64,000 bases of DNA. Origin: Siniperca chuatsi (taxonomy: Eukaryota > Chordata > Actinopteri > Centrarchiformes > Sinipercidae). The notes below the pieces were generated by a model. It did no database searches. It worked only from the letters and a program-made list of their open reading frames with translations, and was not told the DNA's origin. Positions 11,901 to 21,210 of the stretch are shown in pieces. The stretch covers positions 20,567,675 through 20,631,674 of the forward strand of contig NC_058046.1 in the NCBI RefSeq assembly GCF_020085105.1. The letters are read 5' to 3'. Each line of letters begins with the position of its first letter. The stretch's first letter is position 1. The translations under genes were made by a program, and so were the position numbers.

Positions 11901-12951
11901 TGAACAACTGCCATTTTAGCCGCAAGGCACCCCACCAAGGTAGATTACAGTGTGTCGGGTTGGGTTACTCTGGAATATGCACCACCCATTGACTCCCTGT
12001 CCCCAGCTCCCAGAGCAACTTATTCTTAGTTTGTTCCAGTGTAAGAGACTGAAGTTAAGGCAAATTATCCTACATGCATAATCAAACATCTACTAGCAGT
12101 GGTGGAAAGTAACTAAGAACATTTACTCAAACATTGTACTTAAGTACAATTCTGTATTTTCTTTTTATGCTACTTTATACTTCTGCTCCACTACATCTCA
12201 CTACTGTGAGATGTAGTGGAGTACATATTGTACTTTTTACTCCACTGCATTTATCTGACAGCTTTAGTGACTAGTTACTTGATAACATGACATGATAACA
12301 ATGCATCATGTTTTATAAGTTCATCATATGTTTTGTACATAAAATATATTAAACTACCCAACAGTATATAAAATAGTTCTAATCCGCTCCACCACAACTC
12401 GACCAACTACAACAGTACAGTGCAAATTACACATGCATGTAACAGAGTATTTTCACAGTCTGGTATTGCTACTTTTACTTAAGTAAAGGATCTGAATACG
12501 TCTTCCACCACTGTCTACTAGTCATTTATTTAGGCAGGGCCATTCTGTTGTACTGTATACGTCCAACATAAAATGGTGCCAATTTGTGTGTGTTTTTGCT
12601 GCAGAATCTGAAAACCATTTTTGTTAACTCACAACAGGATATTTGCTCTGTCTTTCTCAGTTGTCACATTCACCAGAAGAGATGGGGAGATGGAGGAGCA
12701 GCAGAGAGGCTTACTGCAAGACAATTCCAGTGATGAAGGTTCACCAAACAGAAGGTATGTCTTTTTGCTGAATGAATTGAACATAATGGTTAATCAGAGC
12801 TAAATAACAATATGGTCCACAGAACTTGATCTAACATCAAACAGGCTTATTTAATGACTTACTCTGTCTCTGTGTTTGATACTGTAGATCCACAGGAGGA
12901 TGTTACCTGTCTCTGTCACCTTCTCAGACAAGTATCTTTGACAATCTTTGA
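3564..12951 (+). CDS. lmbrd2: LMBR1 domain-containing protein 2 (17 coding exons, complete)
   Basis: LMBRD2 is a nine-pass membrane protein of the LIMR family, reported at the plasma membrane and linked to adrenergic-receptor signalling. Exons: 3564-3737, 3944-4053, 6254-6352, 6573-6740, 6947-7157, 7353-7427, 7571-7675, 7794-7974, 8972-9153, 9459-9592, 9714-9819, 9946-10043, 10970-11073, 11408-11454, 11590-11698, 12661-12754, 12888-12951. Phases agree at every junction and give 686 aa (human 695). Recognisable blocks are MSGAAL..LPLDVST (TM1-2), [58 protein letters not shown] and [13 protein letters not shown]; the tail ends SIFDNL. The ATG at 3564 matches the family start; an in-frame ATG at 3435 lies upstream of the acceptor and is rejected. 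One oddity: after the conserved EIPRSYW, the usual charged residues are replaced by LSSSLGYLL. Confidence 0.95.
4770..4995. repeat. interspersed repeat fragment (fish MITE-like)
   Basis: The words 'gggctgggtcacccaaatta', 'tagccatgcagatagt' and 'ttgagatattcatgtctgag' are those of a widespread teleost interspersed repeat. I recognise this from general familiarity only. No clear ends or target duplication are seen. Confidence 0.3.
5219..6123 (+). mobile_element. Penelope-like retroelement fragment with inverted arms
   Basis: Two nearly identical arms, 5219-5462 and 5879-6123, lie in inverted orientation around a 416-bp centre. The centre encodes a GIY-YIG-type nuclease remnant (see 5509-5877). 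Inverted or tandem LTR-like arms plus a GIY-YIG domain are known features of Penelope-like elements. Both arms carry GGATGGGAGCCGAAACGTC (plus strand 6052-6070; reverse complement at 5273-5291), reminiscent of the hammerhead-ribozyme core found in this class. The reverse transcriptase is absent, so the copy is 5'-truncated. It sits in lmbrd2 intron 2. Confidence 0.7.
5509..5877 (+). pseudogene. GIY-YIG endonuclease domain remnant of a Penelope-like element
   Basis: The frame reads [18 protein letters not shown], then [40 protein letters not shown] and [15 protein letters not shown] before a TAG. This matches the C-terminal nuclease of Penelope-like elements: GVY/VVY..YIG motif, then arginine, then a conserved WFERGVKEA block. 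Between YIG and QHRR there are only five residues (DKRLY), fewer than the family normally has, so part of the active-site helix seems deleted. Upstream the frame closes at 5476. It is a dead C-terminal piece, not a host gene. Confidence 0.7.
6224..6249. repeat. (GT)13 microsatellite in front of lmbrd2 exon 3
   Basis: The run ends four bases before the exon starting at 6254 and takes the place of the polypyrimidine tract. Confidence 0.9.
6385..6450. repeat. (CA)33 microsatellite
   Basis: An uninterrupted CA run in lmbrd2 intron 3, 32 bases after exon 3. With the GT run before the exon it could pair in the transcript and loop exon 3 out. Confidence 0.95.
8012..8115. mobile_element. fragment of the hAT-type MITE family
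   Basis: The words 'ggaaagtaagtacatttact', 'cttaagtacaa' and 'tctactccactacat' match the left half of the element at 12097-12513. It begins near the left end and lacks the right end. It lies in lmbrd2 intron 8. Confidence 0.5.
8935..8962. repeat. (GT)14 microsatellite before lmbrd2 exon 9
   Basis: A pure GT run stands nine bases before the acceptor-exon junction at 8971/8972. Confidence 0.9.
10133..10434. mobile_element. hAT-type MITE with 8-bp target duplication
   Basis: The ends are imperfect inverted repeats (TAGAGCTAGACTGATA against TACTGCCCAACTGATA). They are flanked by ATGCTTGC (10125-10132) and ATGCTTAC (10435-10442), matching at 7 of 8 positions. Eight-base duplications are the hallmark of hAT insertions. 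Internal words such as 'gatatcagtatcagcct' belong to a common teleost MITE. No coding capacity. It lies in lmbrd2 intron 12. Confidence 0.65.
10648..10700 (+). ncRNA. candidate microRNA-like hairpin in lmbrd2 intron 12
   Basis: The arms AAAGGAGAGGTTGTC and GACAACCTCTCCTTT pair perfectly; a 2-base bulge (TG) and a further CACAC/GTGTG pairing follow, closing an 11-base loop. That gives about 20 base pairs, near the size of a pre-miRNA upper stem, in sense orientation within an intron. I do not recognise it as a known microRNA. It could also be a small palindromic repeat. Confidence 0.4.
12097..12513. mobile_element. hAT-type MITE with perfect 8-bp target duplication
   Basis: The 417-bp element has inverted ends CAGTGGTGGAA..TTCCACCACTG and perfect flanking duplications TCTACTAG (12089-12096 and 12514-12521). 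An internal perfect palindrome (CTCCACTACATCTCAC, 4-base loop, complement) lies near 12187-12222. It has no coding capacity, so it is a non-autonomous hAT derivative of a family common in teleosts. It lies in lmbrd2 intron 15. Copies or pieces also occur at 1206 and 8012. Confidence 0.8.
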
Positions 12952-14240
12952 TAGACAGAAGACATGGAGGGAAAGCACAAAGCTAGTACATGCTCCTGGA
13001 AATAAAAAAAATGATGAAAGGAAATGAAAGGAGGTCTGAATGCAAAGAAAAAAATACATTATCTCAGGAAATGGAAGAGGAAGATCATGTTTCTGAGATA
13101 TGGACACACAATCAGGAAATGGATGAAAGTGAAATAAAACACTCAGTGGAGGGTTTTATACAGTATCTCAGTTGATTTCTGTAACTGGATTATTCACTGA
13201 AAGAGATCACGGACTGTGAAGGGATGTTTCTCTACCAAAGCCTTAACCTGTTTGTGCAAAACTTTTTAGAATGTATTTTTGATATTATCTTTCAAGCAAT
13301 GGTGTTTTACAAGTGTAGATTGATGGATGAAAGAGATGAATGGCACAGTTACGCACCTGCAGTTTTTGAATAAAATAGCTCACTGTTCTTGAAACAAAAA
13401 CAAAATGAAAACTGATTCATGTATTCAAAGGGAAGATATCAATAGCCTAACTTATTTCATGATGGATATTTTGTGTTTGGAATGACATGGCTTGTTTGTA
13501 TGTAATGTAGTCTACAGCCAGTTATTTTCTGTAAGGGTGTGCATGTTTTGTAATTGCGTGTCTACCATGATTATGCATTAAAATATAATCATTTTACCCA
13601 TGTACGTTATCTTCATTCGATTATGAATGACTTAAATATGATGTACCAGCACATATGAAGCACTGTCTTAAGATATTCAGTTGCTGCATCATAAAATGTT
13701 TTTGATATGATATAAAATGTAGTTGGGGCAAATGTCTCAAAAGCTAGTATAAATATAACCTTCAAGCAAGACTAAATGAAAAGTACAACTTGATATTTGT
13801 GGTCTGTCTCCATCCTTTTTAACAATCATTCACAGTTATTTCAACATAAATTACTTAACAATTGATTTTTAGTCATTATTGTTTTCAGCATTTTTGTCAA
13901 GTTTATTTTATTCTATTTTAATCTGATTTAAGATAAAAGTCCTAACATTAACACTAGGCTAGGTACACTAGGCCTGTGTTGAACAGCTGCCCGTGCTGCC
14001 TTAAATGCCTTAGTAAACTGTACAATTCCGTTCTCAGTAGTTGACAAGTCGAAAAATCAAATGCTTTGAGTTTGAAATGTTAACATCGACTGTAGCAGAA
14101 ATTCCATACTGTTATTTTACTTTATAAATCAATCTTACAGAAGCACTATGTAAATTAAATGTATGGGATTAAATTATATATTTGAATTATTTTACCAGTG
14201 AAATGATGGTCTACCCAAAACGACTTTTTTTTCTCCTACA
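12952..14240. other. lmbrd2 3' UTR and intergenic spacer
   Basis: AT-rich sequence with short open frames only. It holds the lmbrd2 3' UTR with its candidate poly(A) signals. I see no further gene or clear mobile element before the golm1 promoter region. Confidence 0.6.
13369..13374 (+). promoter_or_regulatory. lmbrd2: candidate lmbrd2 polyadenylation signal
   Basis: AATAAA lies about 420 bases after the lmbrd2 stop. A weaker ATTAAA near 13577 could serve as a distal site. Confidence 0.45.
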
Positions 14241-14441
14241 GCAATCAGAGGCAGCACCAGACTGTCCCAGCCAGGCACACCAGAGGGGCTCTGGACGCTG
14301 TTTGTATGGCAATAATGAATACGCGATAACTGCCAGGCGGTAATGCGCTGTTAATTGCCGGAGAAACGCGGCAAAATTATCAGATATATCACCAAGTATC
14401 TCGACATTTAGTTCCTGTCTTGAGACTCTCGAGTCTATCCG
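14241..14441 (+). promoter_or_regulatory. golm1: golm1 promoter region and putative noncoding exon 1
   Basis: A locally CpG-rich stretch (GCGCTG, GCCGG, ACGCGGC around 14,345-14,375) is followed by a strong donor CCG|GTAAGTAG (exon end 14441). The next acceptor before the golm1 start is at 15989-15990, so this fits a 5' UTR exon. The transcription start is not defined. The first intron carries fish-typical GCTAGC/TTAGC-rich sequence. Confidence 0.5.
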
Positions 14442-15996
14442 GTAAGTAGATGGTCTGGCTGCTAGCGTTAGCTAGCTAGTTAGCTTAACTGTTAACCTAC
14501 AGCTAACGGCAACTAGGGACAAGCTAAGTTGTTAACGACGTTAGCAACGCTGGTTGCTTTCAGTATTGACTCGAATAATACAAATGGCCAGATTATGCTT
14601 AGTTCATTAGCCTTCTTTGTCGGTGTGGCTGTCAAATGTTCGATACATTATATTGTAACATATATTCTACAAACTACTAGGTTAAGTCTTTGTGGTGACT
14701 GTTAACACCAGCTAACGTTAACGTTACAACTGCCAAGCTCGTGCCTGAATTTAGCTGATCAAGTCACCGTTTTGGCTTACCTAGCTGTTACATGTTAACA
14801 GTCACGTTAAAAAGAAGAAGCTCAGCCCGGTTACTACTAGACACGTTTAAGGTATAACCTTTCAGGCCTGTGCTGTGTTTTGGTAGCAGACGTCAATGTT
14901 TTCTCATCTTATCCCAGTGCTTGTTTGTCATCTTGAGCTGAGGTTGACTCCCTTGGGCCACACTTTGCTGTAACGTTACTTCTGCCGTGTGACTACACAG
15001 AGAGTGTTCGACACTAATATCAGCATCAATAGCTAGGTCAGTACGAGGTATCTCTTTCTCCTCAGGTAAATCACAACTTAATCTAAATATTACCTTTAAC
15101 CTTTATCTCTTTGTGGTGTTTGAGTTATAGCCACAGATTTCTGATTCTACTATGGCGTCTGTTTGTATTTTAGTCTTTGAGAAATCTGCATGAAGTAATT
15201 TACGAAGTAGATTACATTCTACTATTTTAAACAGTTCTTTGCACCTGGGTCTTGCCTGGATCATTTGCATGATGGAAGGATTCCCAAGCATGGAAAAGCA
15301 GGGTTGGGTATATTAGTTACATGGACGGTATGCATTGCCACCACCAGACACTACGATACTGTACCAGTGAAGTGAACGAATATTGGGCTTTGGATCTTGG
15401 TATGGGTGAATAGCTGTTGTGTTTCAGCTCATATGGGTCACTGGGAATTTGTGCTTTCTCAGCATCCTGTAGATATTTTAATTGAGTCAGCAGTGTTAGG
15501 ACAAACTGAGATCTTCTTGCCGCTCCATAGTGTTAATTATTAGGCAATGTGATGTACAGGTGTGTCATAAATGTTCTTTGTCATTGTCCTAATATTTGCA
15601 CATAAAAACAAAATTGCATGTATATACTATCTCTAATGTAATTGCTAAACATACTATGATGTCTATATGATCAGACAACATTTCCTGTACTCACTTTTTA
15701 GGATATGAGCTTAGAGAGTGACATTAGCTTGATACAAGCAGAAGTAGTTCACCGCTACTTGCTGGCCTGACAGTGAGTTTTTTACATGTCTATTATCAAC
15801 CTGCAAAACCAAAGCACCTGTAGACTTCTTTAATGACCTTAGCCATGTTATCAGCAATTCAGTTAGCCTCATGACAGCTCACCAGTTTCAAATAGTAGAT
15901 GTAATTCAGTGCTCAGAGACAGTAAATACATGTATTTATAGAATTAATGGAAAGTGTGCTGGCTGTGGTTGGTGTGTGTCCAGTTTGTAGACAGCT

Positions 15997-16704
15997 ATGG
16001 GTGGGCTGGTAAACGGGCGTCGTGGAGGAAGATCACCCCCACTAATGATTGGCGCTCTAGTCGCCTGCATCCTGGTTCTGGGCTTTAACTACTGGGTGTC
16101 CAGCTCCCGCAACCTGGAGCTACAGGTAGGTTCATCTACATGTGTGTGTTTGTGATTCGGTAGTTGTCTAACCATAGTGGACTGTGCAGATATTACCTAT
16201 ATAAATGACAGACAAGAAAAATCCCTAAAAACCTGTTATTTACTTGTACAGTTCCTCATTTGGTCTTAAGTTTTTTTTTTTCATGGTTTTGGTTGTGGGT
16301 GTGAGAACGTCTTTTTGTGTGCTATGTAATTTCCTTTTACAACTTTCAAAACACATCCTTTAATGCAAGTCATGATAAGCAACAACTTAACCCAGGACTG
16401 TACTTGTTTGCATTGTGGAACAGGAATTTACTTTAGGCCCAATCAAACATTTCTACTCTTTTGAAGAAACATTTCTGCCTTTGGTGCTAATCTTTTTTTT
16501 TCTGTTAAGAAGAAGCAAGTGTGCTTTACATTTGGTCATTATTATTATCATTATTATTATTATTATTATTATTAATGTCAATCTGTACATACTCAGTGTT
16601 TTTTCAGTTTTCACTGCACAGTCAGATTGTTGTTGTTATCATTACCTGTGTCCTCTGTTATGAGTTGAGAACACATGAATGACTTTATAAAAAAATGTGT
16701 GTGT

Positions 16705-16793
<89 letters not shown>

Positions 16794-19700
16794 CGTAACT
16801 AACCGTAACCCCTTTTGTCTTTGTGTGTGTGATACAGACTAAGCTGTATGAGTTGGAAGGCCAGGTGCGCCGTGGAGCAGCAGAGCGAGGAGTAGCAGAG
16901 ATGAAGAAGAATGAATTCCAGGAGGAGATCCAGAGACAAAAGGAGCAGATCAGCCACATAGAAAGTCTCTACAAGAGACAGCTGGAAGGAGCCCAGAACA
17001 CCTGCAGCCAAGAGAAGGTGCACACAAACACCACTGGGAGTTTAAAATGCAACGGGGACATTAAACTCTTGTCTATAAACTATAGCCACAGAGGAATTTG
17101 GGGGCAATGAAAACACTTCTTTTACTTCGTCACTGTTGTTGTTCAAACTAAACAAATATTATGAAGGTAAAAATTGACACAAACTGTAAAGCAACTGTGA
17201 ATATGGATAGTTGCTGTATTTTTGCTTCTAGGGCACACTGCAGCAGAACATTTCCTCCAGTACCAAAACCCTACAGGAACTCAAAGGTAACTGTTAAAAT
17301 TAAACCTCTGTTTCTCAAAAAGTGCATTGCTTTAACAGCTAACAGAGCTCTGTAGAAAAATAATATAATTTAGTTCTGATGTGGCTCTTATTGTCTTGTG
17401 TCTGTCTGTACTGTAGGTCAGTTGAATCAGCTAAATGATGACCTGGGGAAGCTTCAGAAGGAGCTGCAGAGTTGCCAAGGCAACATCAAAACCCTTAACA
17501 GCAAACTCACTTACGACATGTAAGAAAAAGATAGTAGTAAGCTTCAGATATATCACATGCACATGGACTGCCATTCCCATTATGAATTGCTTCAGTCCAG
17601 TGAATATATGTCATTCCTGGTTAACATGTATGTGTGTGTCTGTGTGTGTTTGTACACATGTGTAGGACCCAATGTCACTCCCAGGTCCTGTCACAGAAGG
17701 AGTTGTGTGATGAGAGAGTGGCTGCTGCTAAACTTGAAGTTCATAAGAAAATGGAGAAGCTCGTCCCTCCTCCAGGTGTCTCCTTACAGGTAAGTTGGCT
17801 TTCCTGTTTGACAATGAACCATGTGAAATTATGTGGAGTCTTTCCACAGGATCGGGATCAGTGCAGAGGGAAATATTTTGTAAATTGATAAGTATTGGCT
17901 ATATAAAGCCTGATCCACTTCTGATCCTTTGTTCATTGTAACCCATTGCACTCTGGGTACGGCAGTCGTCATAAAAGCTCCATTATGATCTGTTCAAACC
18001 CTCAAACTGTTTGTCAACGCATATGTTTGCATTTTTTTGTAATACAACAAAACAGCAACTCATCCGGCTTGGTGGTGTTCTAACCTGGCCTTTCGTGACA
18101 CCCACAATTATTCCTTTTTCTAAGTCTGTTCAAGATCATTCTCTGTAGTCTGTTTACATGCAAGTTTGGAAATGGAGTTGATGCTGCACCTGTTTATGTT
18201 GCAAAATCTAAAAGAAAGGACTAACCCACTTATTGTGCAGGGCCAGGGTTTCTGATTTTCCGTTCACCAAGTGTTTATAATAAATAGATCTAATAGCATT
18301 AACTGGCTTTGACATTCCTTGACTTAAAGAAATGTGGTATATGATAATGTTTACTCCTTAGCAGGAAAATGCAGTGAATGAAGCAGTAAAAGAGGGCGGA
18401 CCAGTCATGACTGTGGCTGGTGCAGTTAAGACATCAACTGTTGTAAGCCACACACCAAGCCTCTCTCAGCCCAAAGAAAATGAACCACCTGAACTGCTGA
18501 CCAATGAGATCATCGTGGACAAAGGTAAAAGACATGGATGTCCTGGTGGCTCAGTCTACTGAATTGAAATTTAATACATAAAAGCATGCAATGGCACTAA
18601 TATTTATGAATGTGAATGTGCATACTGTACATCCAATGCATCATTTTGTGTTGCAATAACAAGTGTACACTCTCACGTTGCCCGTGCTTTCTGCCTTGTT
18701 ATTTCCCAGGTCCCGATGCCCCAGTGGACCTGGCTCCACCGAAGGATCTCTCTGAAGTCGAGTCCCAGTCTGTTCCTTCCGCTGCTGCAGTCAAGCAGGG
18801 CGTTTTGCTACCAACAGAGAAGGGTGAGGCAGAGACCTCTAAACTTTTGAAGAATAATCTGACTGAGGATAAAGAGATGGAGGTGATGGATGCTCATGAA
18901 GAGGGCGCTCAGACAGAAGGTAAAGAGCTCACCCTAATATTTCAGAGAATCAAACACATTGAACACACTAATACTTGTGTATTCCCACCAAACAACAGGT
19001 TCAGTGACAAGCATTAGTCTTGACCATGTTGTAGAAACACTTTTTCTAACAAACTTTTTTTCTAACCAGCAGTACTACATGGAGGTCAGGGTTGGGTGTC
19101 AGGACAAAGCTGTTGGCAATAGGCTGAAACTACAGTTGACTGCTGTTTGGCCAGTTTAAATCACAAACCTATATTTAATATTTTGCCAGACAAATCTGAC
19201 ACAAATAAATATTTTAAGGGCACAATTTGTGTGACATCAGTAGTTGCAGCAACTTGCAGTATGGGGCTTCGTTCACTGATAGCCTGAGCCTGCACAATGT
19301 CCTACACAGCACAAAACAACTCTACTACTACCTCATTTGCACAGTTTTGTAGACGCAGCACACAGAGAAGCTCAAAACATCATAGGTGCTATCACCATGT
19401 TCCCCAGACCTCCAGGGAGTGTTTAAGTGTTTTCATCCTAATGTTTCTTAAGGAACTGCTTTTAACCAGCATTTAAAACATGCAACTGTGAAGTAGGTAC
19501 ATACAAAATGAATAGTTGAATGATTGTCATTCACGTTCTCGTGTCGCTGATCGAGGTAAACAACAACATAGTTAAGGTAGCATGCTGTCCAACCGTGAAC
19601 TAGTTGTAGTTATTCCTATCTAGGCATTCTCAGTGACGGCCTTATGACATTTTTCTTAACTGAAACAACAATTTGGTCATGTCTCCAGAGGCAGATGCTG

Positions 19701-20145
19701 GGATGGAAGGCATGCTGATTGGCAGCGTGAAGGCAGATAAGACTCCTATTGGTCAGAAACTTGAGGAGCCAGAGGAATATGACGCAGATGAACAAGTAAT
19801 GGGTGGAGTCGATATGGAGAAACAACAGCAGAGTAAACAGGCTGAAAATATAGGTACTTGTGTCTATGTAGATTAAAATTGAAGAAGTGTGTGTGTGTGT
19901 GTGCAGAGAGAGTGAGTACATTCTCAGTTTCCACTTGGGGTTTATTTAAGTGCAGTTGACCATTTGAAGGCCAGAGCTAAAGTTTGAATGAGGTATAGTT
20001 AATAAAAAATGCACTATTGTTAATAACCACATTGTACTTTCTGATATACAAAGACTTGGAGCAGGAGCTGGCTGACTATAATGGGGATGATGAGAACGAA
20101 GGCGAATTTGAAGCAGACAAACAAGCTGAGCTTGCTCAAATCTAA
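15997..20145 (+). CDS. golm1: Golgi membrane protein 1 (GP73-like, nine coding exons)
   Basis: GOLM1 is a type II cis-Golgi membrane protein with a luminal coiled coil and acidic tail. Exons: 15997-16125, 16838-17017, 17232-17286, 17417-17519, 17666-17789, 18362-18524, 18710-18919, 19689-19853, 20054-20145; 406 aa (human 401). A short basic cytoplasmic start (MGGLVNGRRGGRS) precedes a signal anchor at about residues 16-35 (MIGALVACILVLGFNYW). A coiled coil rich in E/K/Q covers about 40-175, followed by a variable, acidic C-terminal half ending DDENEGEFEADKQAELAQI. The membrane-proximal human furin motif RVRR reads QVRR here, losing the P4 arginine. Exon 6 has tandem acceptors (AGCAG), which adds or removes one glutamine. 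The tail is shorter than in human. The stop codon abuts a possible donor. Confidence 0.93.
16541..16573. repeat. (ATT)n microsatellite
   Basis: An ATT trinucleotide run in golm1 intron 1 (between coding exons 1 and 2). Confidence 0.85.
16714..16787. repeat. (TA)n microsatellite
   Basis: About 37 TA units, just 50 bases before golm1 exon 2; likely unstable and hard to assemble. Confidence 0.95.
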
Positions 20146-21118
20146 GGTATACACTGAAACACACAGTGATGTCTTCCTCACTGACATTCACTTGCTATTA
20201 TAGTATAATAACATTGACTCAACACATTGTAATTGCAAAGCTGACAGTGAAGTATTAAGCTGATCTCTGAGATTGGTCATTGTTTATTTCATGGCAGCAG
20301 ATTGAAAACAGTTTAACATCAATCATCATGTTGCTGTGTCACTTACTTTCACTTCTGAGTATCTTTCACTTTTGTGTTTTAAAACAAGTTACGTTAAACT
20401 GGTACTTTCAGAGGTTTAAAACACAACCGTGTGCAAAGATAAATCTGATTTCTGTAAACAGGGTCATCTGAGCTGCAGCTACCTGCAGCTAAACCGGCTG
20501 TACAGTATGATGAAGTTACCTTATAAAGTCTGCCCCACACAGGTGATTGATGGGAACTCTACTGTAAATAATAATGCTATATGTTCATTGTTCTTATTTT
20601 CCTTGAGAAATGGTAATTATGGAAATTATCTGGTTTCAGGAAATAAATCTGGTTTCAGATTTCTGCTTTTCCAGTTTAGCTACTAAGAAAATACCACTGG
20701 AAGAATATACAGCTTGTGTTATAATTTATAGTCTATTATAATTTATAGTCTAGTCTATCACAAACATAGATTTTTTTTTCCAGTCTGTACTTTTAATATA
20801 TATATATTTTTTTTAAGATGCTGCCATGACATAAACTATTGAAAAAAGATTTGGCACATGTCCATCCTTAAGTCTGCAACAGCTTTTACTGTTGGACATT
20901 TGTAATGTTTTTGTGCTTGATGCACCTTTTTGCCGTGAAAATAATGTTTGATTGCATTTATATTTCTTAATGAACGTTTATGCAGCTTTTTTTTTTTTTT
21001 TTTTTTTTAGATGTTTTACTAGTTTTAATGTAAGCAGGCACTGTGCAGCTATATTATTAGAAAATATAAACACAGATATGCTTGTGTTATTAACACAATA
21101 TTGAATTTGTCTTGCAGG

Positions 21119-21210
21119 GCTGGAGTTGGCGCCCACACACCACATTAGGAAGCAGGACCCGTTATACACCTCAGCACAACAGGTTAATGCAGCCCTCCAA
21201 ACACAGTGAA
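21119..21210 (+). other. golm1: possible golm1 3' UTR exon
   Basis: The golm1 stop (TCTAAG, 20141-20146) runs straight into GTATAC, a plausible donor. A good acceptor (TTTGTCTTGCAG) ends at 21118, about 1 kb downstream, after a T20 tract. Splicing there would put the terminal exon in the 3' UTR. The junction would be within a few bases of the stop, so it would not trigger decay. The right edge is arbitrary. Read-through to a nearby poly(A) signal is equally possible. Confidence 0.25.
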
